This document shows, piece by piece, positions 7,816 to 17,100 of a stretch of DNA of 64,000 nt. The stretch's first letter is position 1. Each line of letters opens with the position of its first letter. The notes below the pieces were generated by a model, which made no database searches, was not told where the DNA came from, and saw nothing but the letters and a program-made list of their open reading frames with translations. The position numbers were made by a program, and so were the translations under genes. Source of the DNA: Telmatobacter sp. DSM 110680 (GTDB taxonomy: Bacteria > Acidobacteriota > Terriglobia > Terriglobales > Acidobacteriaceae); assembly GCF_039994875.1 (NCBI RefSeq), contig NZ_CP121196.1, positions 5,766,001 through 5,830,000 of the forward strand. Reading direction: 5' to 3'.

Positions 7816-9933
7816 ATGTCAAAAACGATGAAGTACGCCGAGAAAGCCGCAGTCTATGCGGCCAAGGGAGCGTGGGTGGTTTTCGAGCGGTTCAACCGCA
7901 TTAGCCCCAACCCGTCGTTTACCCCCAAATGGAGCGATAAACCCCTCCTGAAGAGCTATCAGAAAGAAAAGCCGCCCCTTGGCTGGCCCCGCACCACGGA
8001 TTCGCTCTGTCCCAAGTGCGTCCCCGAAATCCGCCAGCAGATTCTCGACGGCAAGCTGCCGCACGAAGTTCTGCTCAATGAAAAGGTCGGTGAAATCAAG
8101 GCCCAGATCATCGAGCGCGACGGCAAAATCCTCATGGTGAAGGATTGCCCCAAGCACGGCCACTTTGAAGACGTGATGTCCATCGACCCCGCCTTCTTCA
8201 AGCACCTTGAAGAGAGCTTCCCCGGCCGCGACATCCGCGCTCACGGAGCCACCGAAGGCAAGCTGCACAACCACGGCACCTCGACCGTTACCCACGGCCG
8301 CGGCTCAGTGCTCACCATCGATCTCACCAACCGCTGCAACATGATGTGCGATCCCTGCTTCATGGACGCCAACCAGGTCGGCTTCGTCCACGAGCTTACG
8401 TGGGACGAAATCAAGACCATGCTCGACAACGCCATCACCATCAAGCCGCGTCGCCAGATGAGCGTGCAGTTCTCCGGTGGCGAGCCCACGCTGTCGCCTT
8501 ACTTCCTTGACGCTGTCGCCTACTCGCGCAAGGTTGGATACAACTCGGTGCAGGCCGCATCGAACGGCATCGAATTCGCGAAGTCCAAAGAACTCTGCCG
8601 CGCCGCTGCTGAAGCCGGCCTCCGCTACGTCTACCTCCAGTTCGACGGCATCGGCAACGCTGCCAACTCGCACCGCAAGGTCGGCAACCTCTTCGACGTA
8701 AAACTGCAGGCGATCAACAATCTGCACGAAGCCGGCGTAGACATCGTTCCCGTTACGACGATCATCAACGGCATTAATAACGAGCAGGTTGGCCGCATCA
8801 TCGAGTTCGCACTCGACAATCCCAAGAAGATCAGCTTCCTCTCCTTCCAGCCTGTCAGCTTCACCGGCCGCGACGAGGACATCAGCGAAGAGCGTCGTCT
8901 TGCTCAGCGCTACACCCTCTCGCACATGGCACACGATGTCAAGAATCAGGTGGGCCTCGGCGTTCCCGAGCGCGACTGGTTCCCCATCTCTTTCATGTCC
9001 ACCTTCTCTGACTGGGCCGATCTTGTGCACGGGCCCACCGCCGAGTGGGGCCAGCTCTCCTGCGGATGCCACCCCAACTGCGGCATCGGCATGGCGCTCA
9101 TGATCGACAAGGAAACCAAGGAAGCAGCCCCCGTCACCGCCTTCCTCCATATGGACCAGGTTGCCAAGGATCTCGCCAAGGTCAACGATGCCGCTCGCGG
9201 CAAGTGGCTCTCGGTCATCGGATTCGGTCTCGCTCTTCTGCGCAACTACGATCCGTTCCAGGCGCCCACCCACTTCAAGATCACCGACATGCTCAAGAAG
9301 ATGGACAAGACCTTCAACGCCACCGGTAAAGATTACGGCTCGGTCAAGGGCGACCGCACCATGGACGACATCAAGAAGCGTCGTTCCGATCGTTGGAACT
9401 TCCTCTTCATCGCCGGCATGTGGTTCCAGGATCTGTTCAACTACGACTTCCGCCGCACCGAGCAATGCATCATCCCCTACGCCACGCAGGAAGGCGAAAT
9501 CAGCTTCTGCGCGTACAACACCGGCGTGGGCTGGCGCAACATCATCGAGAAGATGCACATGACCGCGACTCTGACCAAGTGGTACGAAGAGCACGGCCGT
9601 CACGAAATCTTCGCCGGTGGCAAAAAGGTCGGCATGAACTACGTAGGACACGAGCTCAAGCTCAACATGGAGCACGTGAACTCCGAAGCCAACCACACGC
9701 TCGACAATCTCGGCATCGCCAAGAACGCGCGCGAAGAAAAGATTCGCGCCCGCGATACCAAGATCAAGTCCGACGCGGAAAACGCCAAGATGGCCAAGCT
9801 CTATCGCGAGCACGTGCTCGGCGAAAAGCCCGTCGAAGGCCTCGTAAGCCTCGACTCCATCCGCCCCGCCTCCAACAACGCCGCCAGCCCCATCAACCGC
9901 CACACCGAAAAAGAGCCCGTAGCCGGCGACTAG
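7816..9933 (+). CDS. Radical SAM enzyme of the tetraether-synthase (MJ0619/Tes) type
   Basis: A 705-residue protein. The radical SAM cluster motif CNMMCDPC sits at residues 174-181 (CxxxCxxC), followed by FSGGEPT near 219 and a full SAM barrel. Additional Cys groups are present: LCPKC at 65-68, DCPKHG at 111, CGCHPNCG at 416-422 and GEISFCAYN further on; these resemble the rubredoxin-like and auxiliary cluster sites of the archaeal lipid-joining enzyme Tes. Acidobacteriota make membrane-spanning iso-diabolic acid, so joining of fatty-acyl tails is a plausible role; that link is inference. The ATG at 7816 has AAGGAGAT eight bases upstream; the frame open to 7585 is not needed. A strong terminator follows. 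About 180 residues after the catalytic region are Lys-rich and helical. Confidence 0.8.
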   Translation: MSKTMKYAEKAAVYAAKGAWVVFERFNRISPNPSFTPKWSDKPLLKSYQKEKPPLGWPRTTDSLCPKCVPEIRQQILDGKLPHEVLLNEKVGEIKAQIIERDGKILMVKDCPKHGHFEDVMSIDPAFFKHLEESFPGRDIRAHGATEGKLHNHGTSTVTHGRGSVLTIDLTNRCNMMCDPCFMDANQVGFVHELTWDEIKTMLDNAITIKPRRQMSVQFSGGEPTLSPYFLDAVAYSRKVGYNSVQAASNGIEFAKSKELCRAAAEAGLRYVYLQFDGIGNAANSHRKVGNLFDVKLQAINNLHEAGVDIVPVTTIINGINNEQVGRIIEFALDNPKKISFLSFQPVSFTGRDEDISEERRLAQRYTLSHMAHDVKNQVGLGVPERDWFPISFMSTFSDWADLVHGPTAEWGQLSCGCHPNCGIGMALMIDKETKEAAPVTAFLHMDQVAKDLAKVNDAARGKWLSVIGFGLALLRNYDPFQAPTHFKITDMLKKMDKTFNATGKDYGSVKGDRTMDDIKKRRSDRWNFLFIAGMWFQDLFNYDFRRTEQCIIPYATQEGEISFCAYNTGVGWRNIIEKMHMTATLTKWYEEHGRHEIFAGGKKVGMNYVGHELKLNMEHVNSEANHTLDNLGIAKNAREEKIRARDTKIKSDAENAKMAKLYREHVLGEKPVEGLVSLDSIRPASNNAASPINRHTEKEPVAGD

Positions 9934-9954
9934 CCGCACCTTGATTCTCTAACG

Positions 9955-9986
9955 AGAAAGGCCGTCCCATTAGGGACGGCCTTTCT
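9955..9986 (+). terminator. Rho-independent terminator after the radical SAM gene
   Basis: A perfect 14-bp inverted repeat (AGAAAGGCCGTCCC and its complement) with a 4-base ATTA loop, ending in CCTTTCT. It starts 22 bases after the stop codon. Confidence 0.9.
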
Positions 9987-10009
9987 GCATCTACACCCCA
10001 CATGATCGC

Positions 10010-10126
10010 GTGATCCCGAACGAAGATCTACACACACGCCCAAATGTTGGTGTCATCCTGAACGCAGCTCTTCACAATCCACATTTTCGTGTCATCCTGC
10101 ACAAGCTCTGCACAATTCAAATCTGC
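10010..10126. repeat. Tandem degenerate heads of the dispersed repeat
   Basis: Three partial copies begin at 10010 (GTGATCCCGAAC), 10050 (GTGTCATCCTGAAC) and 10089 (GTGTCATCCTGCAC), with spacings of 40, 39 and 38 bases leading into the full copy at 10127. Each keeps only the first 15-30 bases of the full repeat and a shared AGCTCT-TCACAAT or AGCTCTGCACAAT tail. Confidence 0.75.
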
Positions 10127-10211
10127 GTGTCATCCTGAACGGAGCGGCTTGGGGCCCCGTGGACACCTGTGTCCATGGGGTAAGCGGAGTGAAGGATCTT
10201 CTTCTGCATTT
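10127..10211 (+). repeat. Dispersed hairpin repeat, copy 1
   Basis: Begins GTGTCATCCTGAACGGAGCG and ends in GAAGGATCTTCTTCTGCATT. The centre CCCCGTGGACA-CC-TGTCCATGGGG can fold into an 11-bp hairpin with one G-T pair. Copies 2 (12146) and 5 (26560) share this centre; copies 3 and 4 have a different one. Confidence 0.85.
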
Positions 10212-10711
10212 CCCACGCCGGACGAAGCAATTTGATCTGCCGCGAAGGTCAGTCAAGCCCTCAAACCACGCAGAATTCCTAACTCATTGACTCCTCAGCG
10301 AAAATTCCGCACGTCTATTTGCAGGCAATTTTCATCCCAATTGCTATCCTTGAATCCTCAATCGGCCCTGACGGTGTCTCCACGGGATAGCGCTGGTTGG
10401 AAGTCGCTCTAAGTCCTTGCGCAGCAGGAATCTGCAGCTAAGTTCCTGCGCTGGAGGAACTTGCAGCGAGTGTTCCGCCGTAACCTGATGAAAGAAGAGA
10501 TTTTACTCCCAGAGATGGGGTGGGGGTAACCCCATCCGTCAGATAGTAGCGGAGGCTTAGCCGACCCTATCCAATACAAAGTGATACGCTTCTGTCTGCT
10601 TGGCATCGGTGCGATGCGACTGCAAATTGAGAGAGCCGCGATTCATCGCTGATCAGATCCCTTGCAGCACGCTTTAATACCGAGCATCAGGGACAACGGA
10701 GACCGAACGAA

Positions 10712-12082
10712 ATGACGATCGAAAATCACGACGGCGGAAACGGTTGGACACGTCGGCGCTTCATGCAGGCGGGTGTTGCAGGCGCTGTTGTGGCGCAGGC
10801 AGCGCAGCACGGGCTTACGCAGGAATCTCCACTGCCAGTAGTGCGCGAGACGATGATCAATGTTCCGTTTCAGAAGCGTGAGCCGCGCATCGGATTGATC
10901 GGCACCGGCGGACGCGGAACGTCTCTGCTGGGCAATCTCCTCGCCGCCAACGCTCAGATCGTAGCGATATGCGACGTGGTCAAAGAGAAAGCCGAACACG
11001 CCGCGAGTCTCGTGGTAGCGGCGGGGCAAAAGCAGCCGCAGCTTTATACCGACGGCCCGCACCACTATGAATCCCTCGTCGCTCGCAACGACGTGGACTT
11101 CGTGATTGCAGCGACTCCGTGGAACTGGCACGCTCCCATGGCCCTCGCCGCTATGGCAAACGGAAAGGACGTCGCAGTTGAGGTTCCCGCCGTCACTTCT
11201 CTCGAAGATTGCTGGCGCATCGTCAGAGCATCGGAAGAAACCCGCAAGCATTGCATTATGCTTGAAAACTGCTGCTACGGATACAACGAGACGCTGATCC
11301 TGCGCATGGTGCATGGCGGCGAGTTCGGCGACCTGCTTTACGGCGAAGGAGCCTACCTTCACGACTTGCGCGACGAACTCTTCTCACATGCAGGCGAAGG
11401 CCTGTGGCGCCGGACGGAACATACGCGCGCAGACGGCAATCTGTATCCCACGCACGGCCTTGGTCCCGTAGCGAACTACATGGGCATCCAGCGCGGCGAT
11501 CGTTTTGACTACCTTGTCTCCATGAGCTCACCTCAGCGAGGGCTCGATCAATATCGCAAAAACAAGTTGAAGTCGGATGACCCGCGTCAGAAAGAACGCT
11601 ATCTCACTGGCGACCTCAACACGTCATTGATCAAGACAGCGAACGGGCTCAACATCACCGTCAAGCATGCTGTCTCCACGCCGCACCCCTACAGCCGCAT
11701 CAACCTGATCGCTGGCACAAAGGGCATCTTCGAGGACTATCCGCCCCGCATCTACTTCGAGGGCATGAACAAGGACGAGAGCTACGGCACCATCGATGCG
11801 TGGAAACAATACGAACATCCTTTGTGGAGGCGCGAAGGCGAGATCGCACAAAAAGTCGGCGGCCACGGCGGCATGGATTTCATCATGATCTATCGCCTGT
11901 TGCAATGTCTGCGCGAGGGTCTGCCGCCCGACATGGATGTATATGACGCAGCCGCTTGGTCGTCGGTCGGTCCTCTGAGCGTTGAGTCGGTAAGCCGCGG
12001 CAGCGCTCCTGTTGATGTGCCGGACTTCACGCGTGGCAAGTGGCAAACCCGCCAAATCTCGAAGATCGCAACCCAGGCATGA
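10712..12082 (+). CDS. Gfo/Idh/MocA oxidoreductase of the GH109 glycosidase type, Tat-exported
   Basis: A 456-residue protein with a twin-arginine signal (WTRRRFMQAG followed by a hydrophobic stretch) and a Rossmann domain starting at IGLIGTGGRGTSL (about 60-75). The middle holds the hallmark GH109 segments ATPWNWHAPMALAA, AVEVPAVTSLEDCW, CIMLENCCYGYNE, HDLRDELF and YPTHGLGPVANYM. GH109 enzymes use a tightly bound NAD in a redox-assisted cleavage of glycosides such as alpha-N-acetylgalactosaminides. Tat export fits a protein that folds around its cofactor before leaving the cytoplasm. ATG at 10712 follows GGAGACCGAACGAA. Substrate is not certain: GH109 contains several activities. Confidence 0.88.
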   Translation: MTIENHDGGNGWTRRRFMQAGVAGAVVAQAAQHGLTQESPLPVVRETMINVPFQKREPRIGLIGTGGRGTSLLGNLLAANAQIVAICDVVKEKAEHAASLVVAAGQKQPQLYTDGPHHYESLVARNDVDFVIAATPWNWHAPMALAAMANGKDVAVEVPAVTSLEDCWRIVRASEETRKHCIMLENCCYGYNETLILRMVHGGEFGDLLYGEGAYLHDLRDELFSHAGEGLWRRTEHTRADGNLYPTHGLGPVANYMGIQRGDRFDYLVSMSSPQRGLDQYRKNKLKSDDPRQKERYLTGDLNTSLIKTANGLNITVKHAVSTPHPYSRINLIAGTKGIFEDYPPRIYFEGMNKDESYGTIDAWKQYEHPLWRREGEIAQKVGGHGGMDFIMIYRLLQCLREGLPPDMDVYDAAAWSSVGPLSVESVSRGSAPVDVPDFTRGKWQTRQISKIATQA

Positions 12083-12395
12083 TCGAATCACAGCCAGGTG
12101 TCCGCTGCGCTTGGGCGCCCCGAGCCTGCCCTGAGCAAAGTATCGGTGTCAACCTGAACGGAGCGGCTTGGAGCCCCGTGGACACCTGTGTCCATGGGGG
12201 AAGCGGAGTGGAAGGATCTGCTTTTGCATTTCGCAACATCCTTCCGCACTTGATTGTCGCGCGGGTATCGCTTCTGAGACCTGGATCGCGCCACCAAGCG
12301 CTCGACCGCCCGTACTGCTGACAAATTGGGCCGCCCTCTTCGATTCGCAGTTCATCCACAAGACACAGCGCTATGATGTGGGCCGGAGGTGGACT
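12083..12395. other. Intergenic region holding dispersed repeat copy 2
   Basis: No gene supported; reading frames crossing it run into the zinc-ribbon gene and owe their length to the repeat. Confidence 0.5.
12146..12230 (+). repeat. Dispersed hairpin repeat, copy 2
   Basis: Same layout as copy 1: starts GTGTCAACCTGAACGGAGCG, carries the CCCCGTGGACACCTGTGTCC centre and ends GAAGGATCTGCTTTTGCATT. It has one extra G in the centre and one in the end segment. Confidence 0.85.
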
Positions 12396-12560
12396 ATGTC
12401 TCAATACGTCTACCACTGCCAGGACTGCAACTTGGAATTCACCCGGCACCTCCACATCTCCGACCTCGAGAAGGCTGAGGTCAAGTGTCCACAATGCGGC
12501 AGCAAGCGCGTCGGCCAACTGGTCTCGAGCTTCTCTGCGGTCACTTCGAAGAAAAGCTAG
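12396..12560 (+). CDS. FmdB-type zinc ribbon protein
   Basis: A 54-residue protein with two Cys pairs, YHCQDCNLEF at residues 6-9 and CPQCGSKRV in the middle, the pattern of the FmdB regulatory zinc ribbon family. GGAGGTGGACT stands directly before the ATG at 12396, so the much longer frame open from 12168, which runs through the repeat, is rejected. FmdB-like proteins are thought to be small regulators; here no partner is adjacent apart from the M20 peptidase gene downstream. Confidence 0.8.
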   Translation: MSQYVYHCQDCNLEFTRHLHISDLEKAEVKCPQCGSKRVGQLVSSFSAVTSKKS

Positions 12561-12654
12561 CAACAGGATTCAGATTTCTAGTAAATGACCTACCGGGTTG
12601 GCCCGTTCGCGGAGTTGTGTCACCACAGGTTCGGACTGGTATTCTCGGCGAGAA

Positions 12655-14010
12655 ATGAATTTACGCCCGGCTATCTTCCCCCTGCTCGCTGCTTCGCTCA
12701 GCGTTCTCTCCCTTGCGCAAAATGCGACTTCGCTTTCCCCCGAAGAAAAAGTCATCGTCGCCTACATCGACGCCAACGAGCAGGCCTCGAACGACATGCT
12801 CCAGAAACTCGTCGACATCAACAGCGGCACGCACAACCTTGAAGGCGTGCGCGCCGTTGCCGAAATCATGAAGTCGCAACTCAGCGATCTCGGCTTCATT
12901 GTGCACTGGATTCCGATGGAGCAGGTGCAGCGCGCCGGAGTGCTGGTCGCCGAACATCCGTGCCCCGAACCCGGAAAGTGCGGCAAGCGCATGCTGCTCA
13001 TCGGCCACATGGACACCGTGTTTGAAAAGTCGAGCGCCTTCCAGACCTGGAGCGTGAATGGCAACATTGCCACCGGCCCAGGCGTCAACGACATGAAGGG
13101 TGGCCTCGTCGACATGCTCTTCGCCCTCAAAGCCATGCAAGCTGCCGGTGTCCTCGAGAAGACTGAAATCACCATCGTGCTCAGCGGCGATGAAGAAGCC
13201 CACGGCGAACCTGCCTCCGTTTCTCGCCGCGACATGATCGCCGCCGCAAAACATAGCGACGTCGCACTCGAGTTCGAAGGCACGCCGCGGATGGAAGGCG
13301 TCTTCTATGGCAGCGTCAGCCGCCGCAGCAGCATCACCTGGCGCATCAACACTACCGGCGAAACCGGCCACTCCTCCGGAATCTTTTCCGTGCGCATGGG
13401 CTTCGGCGCCATCTACGAACTGGCGCGCATCCTCGATGCATTTCGCGTACAGCTACCCGAAGAGAACCTCACCTTTAACGTCGGTATGGTCGCCGGCGGC
13501 ACCAGCCTGCAAGTCGACGAAGCCGGAAACAACGGCACCATCACTGGGAAAGACAACGTGATCGCGCCCACAGCCTACGCCAGCGGCGATATCCGCACCA
13601 TCTCCAATCAGCAGACCGCCCGCGTCGAGAAAAAGATGCAGGAAATTGTCGCGCATCATCTTCCCAAGACGACGGCGACCATCACGTTCGGAGAAGGCTA
13701 TCCCGCTATGGCGCCCACGGCAGAGAGTCGCGCTCTACTCGCGATTCTCAACCATGCGAACGCTAGTCTCGGCTTTAAAGCCATGCCAGAACTCGACCCG
13801 ATGAAACGCGGCGCCGGAGATATTTCCTTTGTCGCCGATATCATTCCCGGCCTCGCAGGAATCGGTGCAACCGGCGAAGGCGCGCACGCCCCCGGCGAAA
13901 CCATCGACCTCTCCACGCAGCCCATCAACACCAAGCGCGACGCCCTGCTGATGTACCGCCTGAGCCTGATCGATCAGAAGGCCGACTTAAGGAAGGTCGC
14001 CGCGAAGTAG
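12655..14010 (+). CDS. M20-family zinc carboxypeptidase (CPG2-like), exported
   Basis: A 451-residue protein with a signal peptide (PAIFPLLAASLSVLSLAQ). The M20 metal site is clear: GHMDTVFE near residue 117, GPGVNDMKGG (bridging Asp) near 144, GDEEAHGE (catalytic Glu) near 182, and a late His in GEGAHAPGET near 410. The middle holds the dimerisation lid. The best match in layout is glutamate carboxypeptidase/carboxypeptidase G2, which removes C-terminal glutamate from folates or peptides, acting here outside the cytoplasm. ATG at 12655 starts the signal peptide; the longer frame from 12598 adds only 19 unlikely residues. Confidence 0.88.
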   Translation: MNLRPAIFPLLAASLSVLSLAQNATSLSPEEKVIVAYIDANEQASNDMLQKLVDINSGTHNLEGVRAVAEIMKSQLSDLGFIVHWIPMEQVQRAGVLVAEHPCPEPGKCGKRMLLIGHMDTVFEKSSAFQTWSVNGNIATGPGVNDMKGGLVDMLFALKAMQAAGVLEKTEITIVLSGDEEAHGEPASVSRRDMIAAAKHSDVALEFEGTPRMEGVFYGSVSRRSSITWRINTTGETGHSSGIFSVRMGFGAIYELARILDAFRVQLPEENLTFNVGMVAGGTSLQVDEAGNNGTITGKDNVIAPTAYASGDIRTISNQQTARVEKKMQEIVAHHLPKTTATITFGEGYPAMAPTAESRALLAILNHANASLGFKAMPELDPMKRGAGDISFVADIIPGLAGIGATGEGAHAPGETIDLSTQPINTKRDALLMYRLSLIDQKADLRKVAAK

Positions 14011-14115
14011 TCCAGCAAGACTCCGTCATTCCAAAATAGGAACAGTCAAAAACACTGCCATTCCGATAGAAGTGAAGCGGCGGAATCTGCAGTTGGCCTT
14101 TGGCACTCAAAAACA

Positions 14116-14146
14116 AATATGGCGCAGCCAGAAGCTGCGCCATATT
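14116..14146 (-). terminator. Terminator of the alpha-mannosidase gene
   Basis: A perfect 13-bp inverted repeat (AATATGGCGCAGC) with a CAGAA loop between two convergent genes. On the minus strand it is followed by TGTTTTTGAG, so it mainly serves the mannosidase. Confidence 0.75.
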
Positions 14147-14163
14147 CAACCGACTCGATGCCC

Positions 14164-17100
14164 TTACTCCTTCGGTCCACCATTCGGATAATCCACCCGC
14201 ACCGTCAGAATCTCGTACGGGTGAATCGGCGCCTTCACTACATCGCCCGTTACCGCCAGCGCGCTACCCTCCGGCGTCTCTTGCATGTTGGTCACCGTTG
14301 CTGCAGTCGCGCCTGGAGGCACGTGGAACTCAACGGTCGACTCTTTGCCTGCCCACTCATACACGCGGAAGATCAGCCCCTTCGCGTCTTCCGCCTTCTT
14401 CACCGCCGTCAGCACCACATTCTCTGGTGTAACGGAGGCAAACGAATGAGAAGCAGGCAGCATACCCGGATGGGCCATAGTTGCTTCGGCGTGAAGCCCA
14501 TAGCTGTACTCATAGCCATGTCGCACCGTCATCGCATCCTTCCATGTGCCCGCGTGCGGATAGAGTGCGTACTGGAAGTGCTGGTGACCCATATCCGCAT
14601 CCGGATCAGGCCACTTGGGCGAGCGTAATAGAGTCAGCCGCAGCAGGTTGCCCACTGCGTCGTACCCGTACTTCGTATTGTTGATGACTGACAAACCATG
14701 CTTGCCGTCGCCGAGGTCGGCCCAGCGCATCGCAGGCACTTCGAACTGCGCCTTCTCCCACGAGTTGTTGCGCGTCGTTGCACGATCGATCGTCCCATAA
14801 GGAATTTCATAAGTCGCAAACGGACCGGTTGCCGCCAGCGGGAAAGCAGCCTTGAACAGAATATGCGCTTCGTGCCAGTCGAACTGATTCTCGACATTCA
14901 CTTCGTCGCCTTCCGCAGTCAGGCTGTAAATCTGCACAAACTTTGAATTCTGGAAGTGGCTCGTCACGCGAATCGTCGGCTCGGCGGTCTTCACCAGTTC
15001 CACCGAATCCGCATGTTCGATCGTCATCGGCGCTACGTCCAGCGTTCCCGGATCGATGTTCCACGCGTCATAGTCTTTCGGATTGTCTTTAAAGAACTGC
15101 AGTTGGTTGCCGCACCCACCCGAAGCCAGCGTTTCGAAGTTAGCCTTCTTGTCAAACAGACTGGTGATGCACCCGCTCTTCTTGTCGACAGCCACGCGAA
15201 GAGTCGAATTCTCCAGGGTGATCGAGTTGCCGGAGTCCTTCGCTTCCGCTTCGCTCTCTTCCTTCTCTCCCGCACGCTTTGGCCCGCCAACCCACACGAC
15301 CTTGTAACCCAGCGCCGGAACCCGCATGACGTGCAGCGTCACGTTGGCGAAGTCTGTCTTCTCATCCGGCTTCACCTCCACAACCTGCGCTCCCGAAGCA
15401 CTCATCCCAGCCTTCACGCCCGGCACGCGCACTTCGACTTCCCCTGAGCGCTCCCATCCCAGCGGATTGAACACCACCACCGGAGTGCCGGTTCCCGCCG
15501 TATTCACGCGCTCGTCCACCGTCTCCATCGCGCGCGAGCTGATCTGGTTCGTGGAGTAGCGCACTACGTCGTAATCTTTCTGCGCGTCCTTGTAAATCAC
15601 TCCGATGCCCGAGCCTGCTGCCAGGTCGTGGAATTGGTTGAACAGGACCTTCTTCCAATCCTCCGTCAGTTCATTCCCCGGATAGTTCTTGCCATCGAGC
15701 CAAGCCAGCGAAGCCCACTTTTCCGCATTCAGCACCTGCACTTCGCTGCGACGCATATTGCGCTTGTGGTTGGCCTGTGTGGTCATCACTCCGCGGTGAT
15801 ATTCGAAGTACATCTCGCTCTTCCAAGTGGGAATCGCAATCTTGCCTTCGACTGCGGCCGGCGGCGTATAGCCCGTCGCCATCGACTGATAATTCCACTC
15901 CTTGCTTTCCGGAGCAATCTGCTTCTCCACGTTGGTGAAGTAGCTCTGTGCAGTCCCGAACGGCATCTTCGGCATCACGTGCGGTGGAGTAGAAGGCATC
16001 GACCAGTGCGCTCCCTCATCCAGAATCGCGCGCGTTGGCCCACCGCCGTGATCGCCAATTCCATACAGATCCATCACATCGGTGATACCGGTGGCCCTCT
16101 CCCGCGCCTGCACCATGTCGCTCGACAGCCGTGTCGGATTTAGATTGTCATTCGCATAGTCGTGCGGAAAATACGCCAGCACCTTCGAACCATCTGGCGA
16201 CTCCCACCAGAACAGCTTGAACGGCAGCTGGTTCGTATCGTTCCACGTCATCTTCTGCGTCACGAAATAATCGACGCCACTCTTCTTGTAGATCTGCGGA
16301 AGTTGCCATGTATATCCAAATGAATCGGGATTCCAGCCGATCCGCACATCCACGCCGTAGGCCTTCTTGTACCAGCGCTTGCCCACCAGCAGTTGCCGCA
16401 CCAGCGACTCGCCGTCCGGCATATTCAAATCCGGCTCGACCCACATGCCGCCCACGATCTCCCAGCGCCCTTCATCGATGCGCTTTTTGATTTCCCCATT
16501 CATGTCGGGATACTTGTCCGCCATCCACTCGTTGTATGCCGCCGCACTCTGCGTGTATGTGTATTGCGGATACTCGTACATCAACTGCAATGCGGTCCCA
16601 AACGTCCGCTTCACGACGTCGACAGTCTCGGTCCACGGCCACAGCCATGCTGCGTCGATGTGCGAATTGCCGGTCAGATGGAACGTCGCCGTCTCCAGCA
16701 GCGGACGCAGCGCTTCCAGCTTTGCGTGCGCTGCCTTCAGGCTCTCGTCAAACGTCTTCTGATCGTGCGCATCCAGTGCCTTTAAATCCACCGCCCCAAT
16801 GGCCGCATTCAGCGAAGCCATCTGCGAAGCATCCTTCGGCGCCAGCGACGGAATCAGGATCGCCGCGGAAAGAAATTCAGTGCGCAGGTCTTCGGGATTA
16901 GGACGATTCTCAGGAAAGTCGATCTTCAGCGTGGCGCCACGAATGCTCTTCTGGTCCACCGTGTGCAGCAGCTTCACTGCAACCGTTACCTTCTCACCCG
17001 GCTTGGCACCATCAATCAGCACCACCGGCTCCAGATCGTCGCCGAGCGCCACGCGCCGTCCGTTGAAATACAGAATTTCCGGCATCGGCCCGTTCGCATC

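Larger units (their letters stand above)
9987..10711. other. Repeat-bearing intergenic region
   Basis: No gene is supported in these 725 bases. They hold a tandem array of repeat heads, one full dispersed repeat (both listed separately), and two imperfect 25-base direct copies at about 10413-10466 (both containing CCTGCGC or CTTGCGC and ending TTGCAGC or CTGCAGC). Confidence 0.6.

Noticed and set aside
8305..9939. 544-residue open frame on the minus strand
   Set aside because: It mirrors the radical SAM gene; its Val/Gly/Asp-rich composition and lack of motifs mark it as a shadow of a GC-rich coding region.
10409..10606. 65-residue minus-strand frame in the repeat-rich gap
   Set aside because: Covers imperfect direct repeats and has no ribosome site; regarded as chance.
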